Assembly: GCA_964036665.1 (NCBI GenBank)
Contig: OZ038530.1
Coordinates: 18,808,001 to 18,872,000, forward strand
Direction: 5' to 3'
Source: Gordius sp. MW1
Lineage: Eukaryota > Nematomorpha > Gordioida > Gordea > Gordiidae
DNA: 64,000 nucleotides
Shown here: piece after piece, positions 31,566 to 43,970 of the stretch
Numbering within the stretch: position 1 is the stretch's first letter
How the letters are laid out: each line of letters starts with the position of its first letter
The notes under the pieces: model-generated
The model's database searches: none
What the model was told of the DNA's origin: nothing
Seen by the model: the letters and a program-made list of their open reading frames with translations, nothing else
Program-made: the position numbers and the translations under genes

Positions 31566-32920
31566 ACAATATGTAAGCTTCGACATTTAAAGAAAAATAT
31601 AAATAACTAATTTTGTCAATTGACGAAAACCGTCGTTGTTGTCTTTTATTCATATGTCTAAGTAATATAAATCAGATTAGTTAATATTCAGTAATAGAAC
31701 TGCAACATATTTTAAAAACATATATACATATAAGTGTTTTTGCGTTAAAATTTTTTATCAAGGGAATGAAATAATACGACTACTTACAAAACGTTTACTA
31801 CAAAGCATGTTGTCGCTTTGCAGACATAATAATTGAAAAAAAATCATCGATCGCCTATTCTTTTTTATCGAAACATTATCAGTTTAGCTATTCAATAAAA
31901 TAATTTATGCGGATAAACCTATTATTGAATAAATATTTTGTTTTGTAAAAACAATAAACGAGTGTAAATTAGTAAGATTTAAATTTAATATCTCTTAACA
32001 AATTATTGAAAACGTGTTGACTGACAGTATTCATTATAATTAGAGAAGATATTATTGGTTTTTCTTTAATAAAAACGTTATTTTTCACATAAAATATATT
32101 ATGATAGATCAAACAATGCATCAAAAAATGTGATTAGCTCCAGATCTTCTTGGCCGCGATTTATCAAAATATCCGATTTTACAATTAATTTTTCAATCAC
32201 TTATCTCAAGTCTTCTAGGCAAACATTGTAAATTAGGAGATAGTTTGCTATCTCTTTACAAGGGCAGGAGCTTGTTTGAAGTGATAAAATAAAGGCCACA
32301 ACTAGATTAAAACATATGAATTGTAAAGTAGAGTTATATATTTGTTTTTACTCCTCAGGAACGTTTAAAATATCAATAAAGTTAAATTTCCATGTCATGA
32401 ACATGCCGTTAATTTATAGAACAAGTGTTGACCGTCTTCTAATGAAGGATTTGAAGTCTTAAAGATAGATGGAATGTTGGTCTTTTTATGGGTTAAATGT
32501 AATAAACTGCTTAATTTCTGGTAGCTAACCTATTGGAATTTGTCTCATTTGCAGTAAAAAGGTTGACAAGCCCATAGAACTACATAGTTTGAGCATGTAT
32601 TAGGGAGACCGGGACTATCTCGACCATAAAAAATCAAACAGGCCTGGACAAAAATTTTCAGCCGAATTACATATACTTTTTCAATAAAATGTCCTTGTTT
32701 TCAATGTTTATTATAGGAAAAAATCCTATGGCAGGCGTAGCTAAGGAGGGGAAAAGCGGGAAATTATAGGATTTTTAGTAACATATAACGGAATGTGACA
32801 TTTATTAGTGATGCGGTAAAACCGAAAAAATTCTCGGTCTCGAGATCTCGGCTTTTATTGATCATTATATTTTAGTAAATTATAGTGCATTTTACTTTGT
32901 ATTTACATTTGAAATATTAA

Positions 32921-32922
<2 letters not shown>
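31566..32922. other. Interval without genes
   Basis: AT-rich. 32601-32660 looks like a left terminus of the GGGGAGACCGGGG family (TAGGGAGACCGGGACTATC), and 32731-32760 like a worn GGCGTAGCTAAGGAGGGG tip. No coding signal. Confidence 0.4.
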
Positions 32923-32951
<29 letters not shown>

Positions 32952-35332
32952 TGTATGTATGTATGTATGTATGTATGTATGTATGTATGTATGTATGTAT
33001 GTATGTATGTATGTATGTATGTATGTATGTATGTATGTATGTATGTATGTATGTATGTATGTATGTATGTATGTATGTATGTATGTATGTATGTATGTAT
33101 GTATGTATGTATGTATGTATGTATGTATGTATGTATGTATGTATGTATGTATGTATGTATGTATGTATGTATGTATGTATGTATGTATGTATGTATGTAT
33201 GTATGTATGTATGTATGTATGTATGTATGTATGTATGTATGTATGTATGTATGTATGTATGTATGTATGTATGTATGTATGTATGTATGTATGTATGTAT
33301 GTATGTATGTATGTATGTATGTATGTATGTATGTATGTATGTATGTATGTATGTATGTATGTATGTATGTATGTATGTATGTATGTATGTATGTATGTAT
33401 GTATGTATGTATGTATGTATGTATGTATGTATGTATGTATGTATGTATGTATGTATGTATGTATGTATGTATGTATGTATGTATGTATGTATGTATGTAT
33501 GTATGTATGTATGTATGTATGTATGTATGTATGTATGTATGTATGTATGTATGTATGTATGTATGTATGTATGTATGTATGTATGTATGTATGTATGTAT
33601 GTATGTATGTATGTATGTATGTATGTATGTATGTATGTATGTATGTATGTATGTATGTATGTATGTATGTATGTATGTATGTATGTATGTATGTATGTAT
33701 GTATGTATGTATGTATGTATGTATGTATGTATGTATGTATGTATGTATGTATGTATGTATGTATGTATGTATGTATGTATGTATGTATGTATGTATGTAT
33801 GTATGTATGTATGTATGTATGTATGTATGTATGTATGTATGTATGTATGTATGTATGTATGTATGTATGTATGTATGTATGTATGTATGTATGTATGTAT
33901 GTATGTATGTATGTATGTATGTATGTATGTATGTATGTATGTATGTATGTATGTATGTATGTATGTATGTATGTATGTATGTATGTATGTATGTATGTAT
34001 GTATGTATGTATGTATGTATGTATGTATGTATGTATGTATGTATGTATGTATGTATGTATGTATGTATGTATGTATGTATGTATGTATGTATGTATGTAT
34101 GTATGTATGTATGTATGTATGTATGTATGTATGTATGTATGTATGTATGTATGTATGTATGTATGTATGTATGTATGTATGTATGTATGTATGTATGTAT
34201 GTATGTATGTATGTATGTATGTATGTATGTATGTATGTATGTATGTATGTATGTATGTATGTATGTATGTATGTATGTATGTATGTATGTATGTATGTAT
34301 GTATGTATGTATGTATGTATGTATGTATGTATGTATGTATGTATGTATGTATGTATGTATGTATGTATGTATGTATGTATGTATGTATGTATGTATGTAT
34401 GTATGTATGTATGTATGTATGTATGTATGTATGTATGTATGTATGTATGTATGTATGTATGTATGTATGTATGTATGTATGTATGTATGTATGTATGTAT
34501 GTATGTATGTATGTATGTATGTATGTATGTATGTATGTATGTATGTATGTATGTATGTATGTATGTATGTATGTATGTATGTATGTATGTATGTATGTAT
34601 GTATGTATGTATGTATGTATGTATGTATGTATGTATGTATGTATGTATGTATGTATGTATGTATGTATGTATGTATGTATGTATGTATGTATGTATGTAT
34701 GTATGTATGTATGTATGTATGTATGTATGTATGTATGTATGTATGTATGTATGTATGTATGTATGTATGTATGTATGTATGTATGTATGTATGTATGTAT
34801 GTATGTATGTATGTATGTATGTATGTATGTATGTATGTATGTATGTATGTATGTATGTATGTATGTATGTATGTATGTATGTATGTATGTATGTATGTAT
34901 GTATGTATGTATGTATGTATGTATGTATGTATGTATGTATGTATGTATGTATGTATGTATGTATGTATGTATGTATGTATGTATGTATGTATGTATGTAT
35001 GTATGTATGTATGTATGTATGTATGTATGTATGTATGTATGTATGTATGTATGTATGTATGTATGTATGTATGTATGTATGTATGTATGTATGTATGTAT
35101 GTATGTATGTATGTATGTATGTATGTATGTATGTATGTATGTATGTATGTATGTATGTATGTATGTATGTATGTATGTATGTATGTATGTATGTATGTAT
35201 GTATGTATGTATGTATGTATGTATGTATGTATGTATGTATGTATGTATGTATGTATGTATGTATGTATGTATGTATGTATGTATGTATGTATGTATGTAT
35301 GTATGTATGTATGTATGTATCTATGTATGTAA
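32923..35332 (+). repeat. (ATGT)n microsatellite, ~2.4 kb
   Basis: About 600 consecutive ATGT units with a single visible substitution (ATCT) near 35321. Three overlapping plus-strand frames of about 800 codons are artefacts of a stop-free 4-bp repeat. It lies where the 5' TATG-rich part of a Helitron would be and joins directly to Helitron body sequence. Confidence 0.97.
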
Positions 35333-36194
35333 GGGCTAACTTCTGAAACTACCGGCCCGATTAGCGCGAAAGGATACCCGTAGGTTCCAGGGCGGCGAGG
35401 GGTAAAATAGCTTTCTCAAAATCCTAAAATTCCTTTTAGTTTTAGAAATATCGGACATTTCCCGGCCAGTTTCATTTATAGCATCATATAATACATGACG
35501 TCATGTTTTCTCGAATTAGATATTTAAAATATAATAAAAATGTTAAATTCTGAAACTACCGGCCCGATTCGCGCAAAAATTTAGCCGTAGATGCCCCGTG
35601 CGGCCAGGGGTAAATTTTTTTCATATTTCTAAAATACCTTTTCGTTTTAAAAATATCGGAAATTTCTTGGCCAGCAGTTTCATTTATAGCATCATATACA
35701 TTAATGACGTCATACATACAAGGATGAAGTTTTATCGAATTAGATATTTAAAAGTATAATAAAATCGGTAGACCAACAACCCCCCAGGAAACAATAAATA
35801 AAAAATTTTCTCTCCCCTTCATCCGACAGACTCCTTACCTGCAATTAGTTATTTACTCCATCGATTGTAAAAATAACACTACAATTTAGATAAAACTTTT
35901 GCAAAAAATATCCCCACACACTTATAGTAAGTTAGTTGTTTTGCCTCCGTCATTTATATTATTTTATTTTTAATTGCCATAATCTGATGTATATATAGCT
36001 ATCAAAAAATGTAATTTAAATGTTAATTTGATAAGGTATAAAGTATGAAATAAATAGATAGTGTATTGTCATTTTATAGGCCATCATTGTCACAACGCTC
36101 CATTTCTATTTTAATCATAACCACATGCCCACACACTTATAATATTTTTTAGCAATAATGTGTATAGCAAAACAAAGTTTGCCGGGTTAGCTAG
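35333..36194 (+). mobile_element. Helitron 3' portion
   Basis: After the microsatellite come GGGCTAACTTCTGAAACTAC and the CCGGCCAGTTTCATTTATAG modules in two copies, then unique AT-rich DNA, and the terminus GTTTGCCGGGTTAGCTAG followed by T. The hairpin GCAAAACAAAGTTTGC is imperfect. The 5' TC end is not visible to the left of the microsatellite, so this copy is 5'-truncated or its start was lost during expansion. Confidence 0.8.
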
Positions 36195-36510
36195 TATAAT
36201 ATATTTTGCAAAAAGTTTAAAATTTGGCAATTACAATTTATATACCTAAGTATGGATGCCTTTAGGGTATGTGAATATTTTAATATTTATCACATATGTA
36301 TCTTTAACGTCATAAATGTTACAAAATTTTAGACTTAGAACGCGTTCTGATTCTGATAAAGTGCAGTTTCTCATCCTGCATGATGCAGTAATTATATATT
36401 GGTGGTCAATTAGTTAGCAGATTTTATGGAAACAAATGCTATGATTTAGTAACTTTTTGCTCTTATTATATATCATAAATAAATAACTTTGCCCTCCTCT
36501 TTTTACCTTC
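36195..36510. other. AT-rich interval, nothing recognised
   Basis: No gene or repeat family was recognised here. Confidence 0.3.
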
Positions 36511-36830
36511 TTTCTTACCGGGGAGGGGCGGAGTGATTCCCCCCCCCAAAACTTTTTTACACTCTTTCTCATCAGGGCGGAGGCGTAAAAAGGGGGGAGG
36601 AACACCCCCCCCCCCCTCTGGGTGAGTGATAAGGTAATAAGGGGGGGGGGGAAAATCACACCCCTCCCCCTCTGGGAGGGGGTAAAAAAAGAGGGGGGGG
36701 GCCAGTGGCGTAGTTAGGGGGTGGGCCTAGGGGGCCTGCCCCCACCCCCCTGCAAGAGCAAAAACAGGGCCTCATGGGACCTCCAAGGAAAAAATCTTGC
36801 GCCCCTGGGCCCCGTAAGCCATTTTTTTAT
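36511..36830. repeat. G/C-homopolymer cluster with MITE-like tip
   Basis: Several runs of 8 to 14 G or C lie within 200 bp in alternating strand sense, so the region can fold. 36700-36830 begins CCAGTGGCGTAGTTAGGGGG and ends near GGGCCCCGTAAGCC, resembling one arm of a CAGTGGCG-type hAT end. The minus frame at 36414-36659 is a shadow. Confidence 0.55.
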
Positions 36831-37478
36831 TTTATCTTAATTAAGAAAAAATATGAAGATTATAATTATTTGTTTTTGAATATAACTTTTAATTATAATA
36901 TAAAGCCCAAATATTTGTTTAATAAATGCAATTTCAACCGTTAATAGCCTAATATTAACTTTAAATGATATTAGAAATGAGGATCACTATCAAATTCTTT
37001 ATATTAAGGAGAAAGATTTTATTATAATTTTATAAGAGACGGACCATTGGAACTTTACATGGATAAAAACGTGTAAGAATGTATATGTTTAATAAGCTTA
37101 ATACCAAACCCCCAAATGAAGATTTTTTTTTTATTTTTTTTTATATATTGTTTATTTGAACGTAAGAACATTATAAAAACGAAGTGTTAAAATTCGAAAA
37201 ATATAAGAGCGGGTATAAAAAAAATATAATTAAAAAGCGTCGCATGTGTCATTTAATAAAAGAGGCCAGCTGTCGGCCAGGGATTAAAATTGTACTTGGC
37301 GATAAAGATACCAATTTTATGTTTAAGTAAAAAATTTGTGGAATATTTAGAGGGCGGGCAGCGACGGCAAAAAATAAATTAGAAAAGAAGCACTATCATT
37401 AATTCTAATTATCAAAAAAATTTTAAAATACTTATGTACCACAGATAATCTTTGCTTTCATAAATTGTGTGTGTTATT
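36831..37478. other. AT-rich interval, nothing recognised
   Basis: No gene is supported. Confidence 0.35.
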
Positions 37479-37853
37479 AATTGCTATGCAATTTATGGGC
37501 TCGTTTTTGGTTGTCCGTCGTCAGTCGTCCGTCGTCCGATGTCCACCAATATATTGGCGCCAGCTTTGTGACCTGGATATCCCGGGTTCAAGCTCGAGAG
37601 GGGACGAATTTTTTTATTTTTTTTTTAAATTAAATTAATATTTTGTTCTTGTTAATACCATTGATAATATGACTTTTTGACCGTCCTGACCGATGAAATA
37701 TATTGATTTTCTAAACATAAAACACAACTTTTAATTGCTATGAAATTTATGGTATTATTTTATTATCTATATAAATAACATAAAAACTTCTACTATTTTA
37801 AAACCAGCATGGTGTGACGGGTTATAGCGCCGGCTTGTAAACAAATGCCTTTT
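37479..37853 (+). repeat. Worn unit of the AATTGCTATGCAATT complex
   Basis: It opens with AATTGCTATGCAATTTATGG followed by TTGTCCGTC repeats, a tRNA-like B-box remnant (GGGTTCAAGCTC near 37577) and a second, A-box-containing remnant at 37808-37840 (GCATGGTGTGACGGGTTATA). It precedes the better preserved unit starting at 37854. Confidence 0.6.
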
Positions 37854-38159
37854 AATTGCTATGCAATTTATGGGCTCGTTTTTGGTTGTCCGTTGTCCGT
37901 TGTCTGTCCGTTGTCCGTTGTCTGTCCGTTACCCTCCCTATCTATTTGCATTGGGTATATTAGGTTATCGATTTTTTAAATTAATGCATGAGAAAGAGGT
38001 GCCCCACCCCTCATCTTTATCAAGAGGTGCCCCACCCCTCATCTCTATCTCCCTCGCTTTCGGGCGGGGTCGGGTTTTAATTGCTAGGTTAAATTAATGC
38101 ATAAGTATATCTATATTTAAATTTTGGTAATTGCTATGCAATTTAACTAGTTTTGGGGT

Positions 38160-38840
38160 TAGAAGCCCGGAGTTTTTTTTGACTCTTATGATTGTTCTTG
38201 TTACTATCATTGATAATAAGACTTTTTGGCCGTCCGCTGGCTGCTGACCAATGAAAAAAATGACCATTGGCCAAAATGTGAATCCGAGTTTATTTTTTCG
38301 TTTTTTTTTTACTATTATGATTGTTCCTGTTACTACCATTGCTATTATGACTTTTTGGCCGTCCGTTGGCTGCTGACCAATGGAAAAAAATCACCATTGG
38401 CCAAAATGTGATTCGAAAATTTTTTTTTTCGTTTTTTTTTGACTTATAAATTTATATCCACTTTTACCGTGTCCTGGCTGCTGACCAATGGAAAAAAATG
38501 ACCATTGGCCAAAATGTGATTCGAAAATTTTTTTTTAGTTTTTTTTGACTATTATGTTATATCCACTTTTACCGTGTCCTGGCTGCTGACCAACGGAAAA
38601 AAATGACCATTGGCCAAAATGTGATTCGAAATTTTTTTTTTCGTTTTTTTTGACTATTATAAGTTTATATCCACTTTTACTGTGTCCTGGCTGCTGACCA
38701 ATGGAAAAAAATGACCATTGGCCAAAATGTGATTCGAAAATTTTTTTTTTCGTTTTTTTTGACTTATGAATTTATATCCACTTTTACCGTGTCCTGGCTG
38801 CTTACCAATGAAAAAAAATGACCATTGGCCAAATTTTATA
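38160..38840 (+). repeat. ~125-bp tandem array with CCAATGG hairpin
   Basis: About six imperfect units contain TTTTTGACTATTATG, GGCTGCTGACCAATGG, AAAATGACCATTGGCC and TGTGATTCGAAA. Each unit carries the inverted pair CCAATGG/CCATTGG around an A-run. Small open frames across it are shadows. Confidence 0.85.
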
Positions 38841-39562
38841 TATAACCTAAAAATTTATTATAGATGGTCTAACAGACAGCCAACTATGTAATATATATTT
38901 TTAACCTTATAAATGCTTATATATTTTTTTATTGGGTTAATATATTTCATTTAATTAGATTGTGATTTCATAGAAAACCTAAAAAGTAATATTTAAAAAA
39001 ATAATATAGGTATTAGATTCTAATTTACGATAAAATATATCGATAGAAACTAACACAAAATTCGAAACCTCCTTCAAAGGTATAATCATAGCCCGTTATT
39101 TCTAATTAAATTGAATCTACTATTAAACTCAAACACGAATTGTACTTTATTAGATGGCGCGCGTAAGTTTATATAATTAGTAAAATTTTTCTACGTGTCA
39201 TAGATATTACACCGCACGTGTGGCAGGGAAATGTCCGATATTTTTAAAATGAAAAGGTATTTTAAGAATCTGAAAAGGTTATTTTACCCCCGGCCGCCCT
39301 GGGCACCTACGGGTTAAGTTTCGAGCGAATCGGGCTGGTAGTTTAAGAATTTAGCCCTTTTTTAAAACTAAAAAAAAACTTTTTTTTTAAATTTTTTTTT
39401 TACATTAAATTAATATTTTGTTTTTGTTAATACCATTGATAATATGACTTTTTGACCGTCCGCTGGCTACTGACCGACGAAATATTGATTTTCTAAACAT
39501 AAAACACAACTTTATTATTTCATTATCTATATAAATAACATAATAACTTCTACTATTTTAAA

Positions 39563-39633
39563 GCCGGCATGGTATAGTGGTTATAGCGCCGGCTTGTTAA
39601 CTGGAGGTGTGGGGTTCAAGTCAGGGAGGGGAC
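39563..39633 (+). promoter_or_regulatory. tRNA-like (Pol III) head inside the repeat
   Basis: GCCGGCATGGTATAGTGGTT holds an A box (TGGTATAGTGG fits TRGYNNARNNG). GGGGTTCAAGTC, 50 bp downstream, holds a B box (GWTCRANNC). The anticodon-arm region CCGGCTTGTTAACTGG can pair. The acceptor stem does not close (GCCGGCA against GGGGAC), so this is a tRNA-derived head, not a tRNA gene. It is followed by a T-rich stretch that would end Pol III transcription early. Confidence 0.75.
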
Positions 39634-40309
39634 AAATTTTTTTTTTAATTTTTTTAAATTAAATTAATATTTGTTCATGTTAATACCAATGATAATATGA
39701 ATTTTTGACCGTCCGCTGGCTACTGACCAATAAAAAAATGACCATTGGCCAAATAAATCGAAATTTTTTTTCGTTTTTGAATTGGTTAACATTGATAATT
39801 ACCCTATGTCCTCCCCTACAAGGGCCTATAACTAATTATTTTGCATCTAATACCCCCTATAGGCATTCTCGCCCCTTCCCACCTTTCTCGCCCATAAATT
39901 GCATAGCAAATATGCTACGTTTATACGGAGTATAGAAGAGTTCCCCCTTCCCCTCTTCCCTTCCCATACTCCCCTTCCCTTCTCCCCCTTCCCACGAGGG
40001 CCGAAGGCCCGAGTTATTAATTGCTATGCAATTTATGGGCTCGTTTTTGGTTGTCCGTTGTCTGTCCGTTGTCCGTTGTCCGTTACCCTATCTATTTGCA
40101 TTGGGTATATTAGGTTATCGACTTTTTAAATTAATGCATGAGAAAGAGGTGCCCCACCCCTCATCTCTATCAAGAGGTGCCCCACCCCTCATCTCTATCT
40201 CCCTCGCTTTCGGGCGGGGTCGGGTTTTAATTGCTACGTTAAATTAATGCATAAGTATATCTATATTTAAATTTTGGTAATTGCTATGCAATTTAACTAG
40301 TTTTGGGGT

Positions 40310-41795
40310 TAGAATCCCGGAGTTTTTTTTGACTCTTATGATTGTTCTTGTTACTATCATTGATAATAAGACTTTTTGGCCGTCCGCTGGCTGCTGACCA
40401 ATGAAAAAAATGACCATTGGCCAAAATGTGAATCCGAGTTTATTTTTTCGTTTTTTTTTTACTATTATGATTGTTCCTGTTACTACCATTGCTATTATGA
40501 CTTTTTGGCCGTCCGTTGGCTGCTGACCAATGGAAAAAAATCACCATTGGCCAAAATGTGATTCGAAATTTGTGAATCGAAATTTTTCTTTTGTTTTTTT
40601 TTGACTATTATGATTGTTCCTGTTACTACCATTGATAATAAGACTTTTTGGCCGTCCGCTGGCTGCTGACCAATGGAATAAAATGACCATTTGGCCAAAG
40701 TGTGAATCCAAGTTTATTTTTCCGTTTTTTTGCCTCTTATGATTGTTCCTGTTACTACCATTCATAATATTCCTTTTTGGCCGTCCGTTGGCTGCTGACC
40801 AATGAAAAAAACGTGGATGTCTTGCACCGAATGTCTTTTTTGTTTACTTTTAATTTTTGTTAATTTAACCAGTTTTTGGGTTCGAATCCCGGGTTTTTTT
40901 TTGACTATTATGTTTGTTCCTGTTACTACCATTGATAATAAGACTTTTTGGCCGTCCGCTGGCTGCTGACCACTGGAAAAAAATGACCATTTGGCCAAAA
41001 TGTGAATCCAAGTTTATTTTTTCGCTTTTTTCCGCCTATTATGATTGTTCATGTTACTACCATTGATAATCTGACTTTTTGGCCCTCCTCTGGCTACTGA
41101 CCACTGGAAAAAATGGTCAGTGTCCGAAAGTGTGAAGCGAAATTTTTTTCCCCGTTTTTTTGACTCTTATGATTGTTCCTGTTACTACCATTGATAATAT
41201 GACTTTTTGGCCGTCCGCTGGCTACTGACCATTGGAAAAAAATGACCAGTGCCCGAAAGTGTGAAGCGAAATTTTTTTCCCGTTTTTTTTGACTCTTATG
41301 AATGTTCCTGTTACTACCATTGATAATATGACTTTTTGGCCGTCCGCTGGCTACTGACCATTGGAAAAAAATGACCATTGGCCAAAGTATGAAGTAAAAT
41401 TTTTTTCCTCGTTTTTTTGGCTAACATTGACTTATAGAGTATCTGTTGGTAGTGACCAATGAAAAAAATGACCATTTGGCCAAAATGTGAATCAAAAATT
41501 TGTTTTTGTTTTTTTTTGACTTTTATGATTGTTTCTGTTAATACCATTAATAATATGACTTTTTGGCCGTCCGCTGGCTACTAACCATTGGAAAAAAATG
41601 ACCATTGGCCAAAGTATGAAGTGAAATTTTTTTCCTCGTTTTTTTGGCTAACATTGACTTATAGAGTATCTGTTGGTAGTGACCAATGAAAAAAATGACC
41701 CTTTGGCCAAAATGTGAATCGAAATTTTTTTTAGTTTTTTTTGACTCTTATGTATTAATAGATTGTCTTTTGGTACTGACCAATGGAACAATTTA
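40310..41795 (+). repeat. ~125-bp tandem array, main block
   Basis: About twelve units of the same repeat as 38160-38840, with alternating phrases GGCCGTCCGCTGGCTGCTGA, GACCAATGGAAAAAAATG and TTCCTGTTACTACCATTG. Perfect B-box-like strings (GGGTTCGAATCCCGGG at about 40879) interrupt it, so parts of the unit derive from a tRNA-like head. All small frames on both strands here are shadows. Confidence 0.85.
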
Positions 41796-41838
41796 GCACA
41801 TGTAAATTTTTTGATATATCTTTATGATACCTGTGACA

Positions 41839-42150
41839 GTTTTAGATGCGCGGTCGTAACAGGCAATAGCGGAGCTATTGCATGTCGCTGATAGTTTCGT
41901 CGTAAGAATTTTTTTAATTTTTATTATTATTTCCCATTAATTTCTATGTAAAAATTTTTAATAATTTCTATGCAATTTTTTATTATAAGCTACAATAGGA
42001 ATTATCCCAATTTAATAACATTTTACCTTAACCAAAAGTAAGTTTTTAAATTTTATCATTTTTAGATGCGCGTTCGTAACAGGCAATAGCGGAGCTATTG
42101 CATATCGCTGGTAATTGTGCCATTTTTAGATGCGCAGACGTAACAGGACG
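41839..42150 (+). repeat. Three hairpin motifs, CAATAGC-GGA-GCTATTG
   Basis: TTTTAGATGCGCGNTCGTAACAGG-type text (two pieces, TTAGATGCGCG and TCGTAACAGG) is followed by CAATAGCGGAGCTATTGCAT at about 41846 and 42066. A third, shortened copy with TTAGATGCGCAGACGTAACA at about 42124 lacks the hairpin. The 7-bp stem is perfect in both full copies. Function unknown. Confidence 0.7.
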
Positions 42151-43364
42151 CCTAAATTAATTACTATTTTTAACAAAGTTTTCCATTATTACTAACCAAA
42201 ATTTATAGAGATGGACCTTTTGCATATCATTTTAAGAAAGATGTAAAATAATAAAAATTAGGTTTCCTCATTTTAAAAAGGAACTTATTAGTTCCTTTTT
42301 GAACTAGTTCCTTTAACAGCTCTAGCTAAACCAATATTAAATGGCTTTTAAATAATTTGTTACCAAAACAATCAAAGTATCGAATAGTGAGAGCTAATGT
42401 ATATGAGAAATATTTTAATAATTGAACTACAATCATTTTTTAATAACTTTCATATAAGATGGAACAATTATTTTAGTTACATTTCTTTACCGTTACTAAA
42501 TAAAAATTACCTCTGAATTACGTAGCGAGTTTTTTATTTTTATATTGATTATACGTTAAACCCCTACCCCTCCCTATCTTACCCTTCCACCGCTGAGTTG
42601 GTATTATTAGGGGGCGGGAGTGGAGGAGATCATCCCTCAACCCCTTTTTATTATTATAGATTTTTATATGCTTTTGGCAAATTAACGGAGGGAAAGGGGG
42701 GATAGTGTGCGCGTTTAGTTTTAACGGAGGGAAAGGGGGGGAAGGAGGTAGTTACTCTTCTATTCCCCCTCACTTCAGGCAAATACACTTAGAGCGCCAA
42801 GTCAGCTGTTTATATCACTCAAATATTTATAGGGCTATTTATTTTTAAATCTTTTAAATTAGAAAATTAATCTTTAATTTAATTAACTGCGAATTAGGGC
42901 ATACTAATTTAAAGGTTTCCTTTACTTACAATAACGTTCCACTAGATTTTGTTTTGGTTCAAACAGTTTAACTTAAAAATGAAATGGTTGCATTTTTTCT
43001 AGCTTTATATTTTAATGTATTCAATCTTCTCGGAACTTTTGGTAATAATCCAGCCTCCTTATGCTGACCCCACTTCTTATGTATATACCTTATCTAATCT
43101 CTGTTATTTAACGCCTCTTTTATCATTTAATAAACATTAATCTCTCCTTCAATAATTTAATCTTTCATTTAATAAACATTAATCTCTCCTTTTTAAATAC
43201 ATTTTTAATATATTCCAAATGTCTTTGTATAATGTTATGTTTTCCATATGAACCTATTATAAATGACGTCTAACTCTATAATTCAGTACACTTTTAAAAA
43301 ACATTTTATCGTAAAAATATGTTTATCAAAAATGAAATTTAATTGATCAGACAGGGACATGGAC
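42151..43364. other. Non-coding interval with small tandem repeats
   Basis: 42287-42325 ends GTTCCTTTAACAGCTCTA and carries GGAACTA-type repeats, resembling a hAT terminus. 42683 and 42721 share TAACGGAGGGAAAGGGGGG. 43123-43149 and 43165-43191 are a perfect 27-bp repeat beginning TCATTTAATAAACATTAATC. No gene. Confidence 0.55.
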
Positions 43365-43570
43365 GTAGCCAGGTTTTGGTTTGGGGGGGAGGCGAAACGT
43401 TTAAAATTTCAATCAGGGGGGGGGCCAAACCTACAATTTTTAATTTTTACGGGTTTTTTCATTGAAAAATTTTATTTTCGTCATTTAGGGGGGTTTTCTT
43501 ATTTGAACTAAAGGTCGACCCAGCAAAACCCAGGCAAAACTAGTCCTCCCCCCCCACTAAATGACAAAAA
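43365..43570. mobile_element. MITE debris, GGACGTAGCCAGG tip
   Basis: It begins CATGGACGTAGCCAGGTTTT, a CATGGGCG family left tip, followed by G-runs. C-run text near 43545 may be the opposite side. There is no clean right tip or target duplication. Confidence 0.5.
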
Positions 43571-43790
43571 ATTTCAATAAAGCTTCCTCCAAGAGTTACA
43601 TTTTAGCCCCTTCACCCTCCTAACCTAAAATGTTTAACCTAATTTCATTAATTAAAAAATAAAAAATAAAGATGATATTTATATACTTTATCCAGCCGAT
43701 ATTTATACACTTAACTCATTTATATTTTCCCGCTTCGTCAAATTGTAAATCAAAATAAAATTTTACGTTTTTTTGGCTAACATGCAATAG

Positions 43791-43970
43791 TTATATAATA
43801 AACATAAATAAAAGTTGTTTACTTTTATTTGCTATGCAATTTAACTAGTTTTTGTTATATAATAAACATAGATAAAAGTTGTTTACTTTTAATGCTATGC
43901 AATTTAACTAGTTATATAATAAACATAAATAAAAGTTGTTTACTTTTAATTGCTATGCAATTTAACTAGT
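43791..43970 (+). repeat. Three ~60-bp tandem repeats with AATTGCTATGCAATT
   Basis: The unit opens TTATATAATAAACATAAATA and ends GCTATGCAATTTAACTAG. Copies start at 43791, 43855 and 43912; a fourth lies at 44203-44261. The copies differ by a few bases. Confidence 0.85.

Larger units (their letters stand above)
37854..40014 (+). mobile_element. 2.16-kb repeat element A of unknown class
   Basis: The unit opens AATTGCTATGCAATTTATGG and closes with hairpin GGGCCGAAGGCCC followed by GAGT. Inside are GTCCGT repeats, a GC box GGTGCCCCACCCCTCAT twice, a ~125-bp tandem array, an AT-rich unique part, a reverse-oriented Helitron body fragment (about 39228-39365), a tRNA-like head (39563-39633) and a CCCTTCCC-rich tail. 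The same structure is present inverted at 61160-63312 with high identity. A single-sided 3' hairpin is reminiscent of Helitron-like (Helentron) or pearl-type non-autonomous elements, but terminal TC and CTRR are absent. No protein is encoded. Confidence 0.7.

Noticed and set aside
32923..35346. Three ~800-codon plus-strand frames with repeating MYVC
   Set aside because: Any stop-free 4-bp repeat is open in all frames; no start context, no non-repeat protein text.
39563..39633. Functional tRNA gene
   Set aside because: A and B boxes are good, but the acceptor stem does not pair and the anticodon loop is eight bases; it is part of a repeat with other copies.
37861..41547. Many 60-90-codon frames in both strands
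   Set aside because: They follow the satellite unit, recur with the same sequence in each copy and have no independent coding features.
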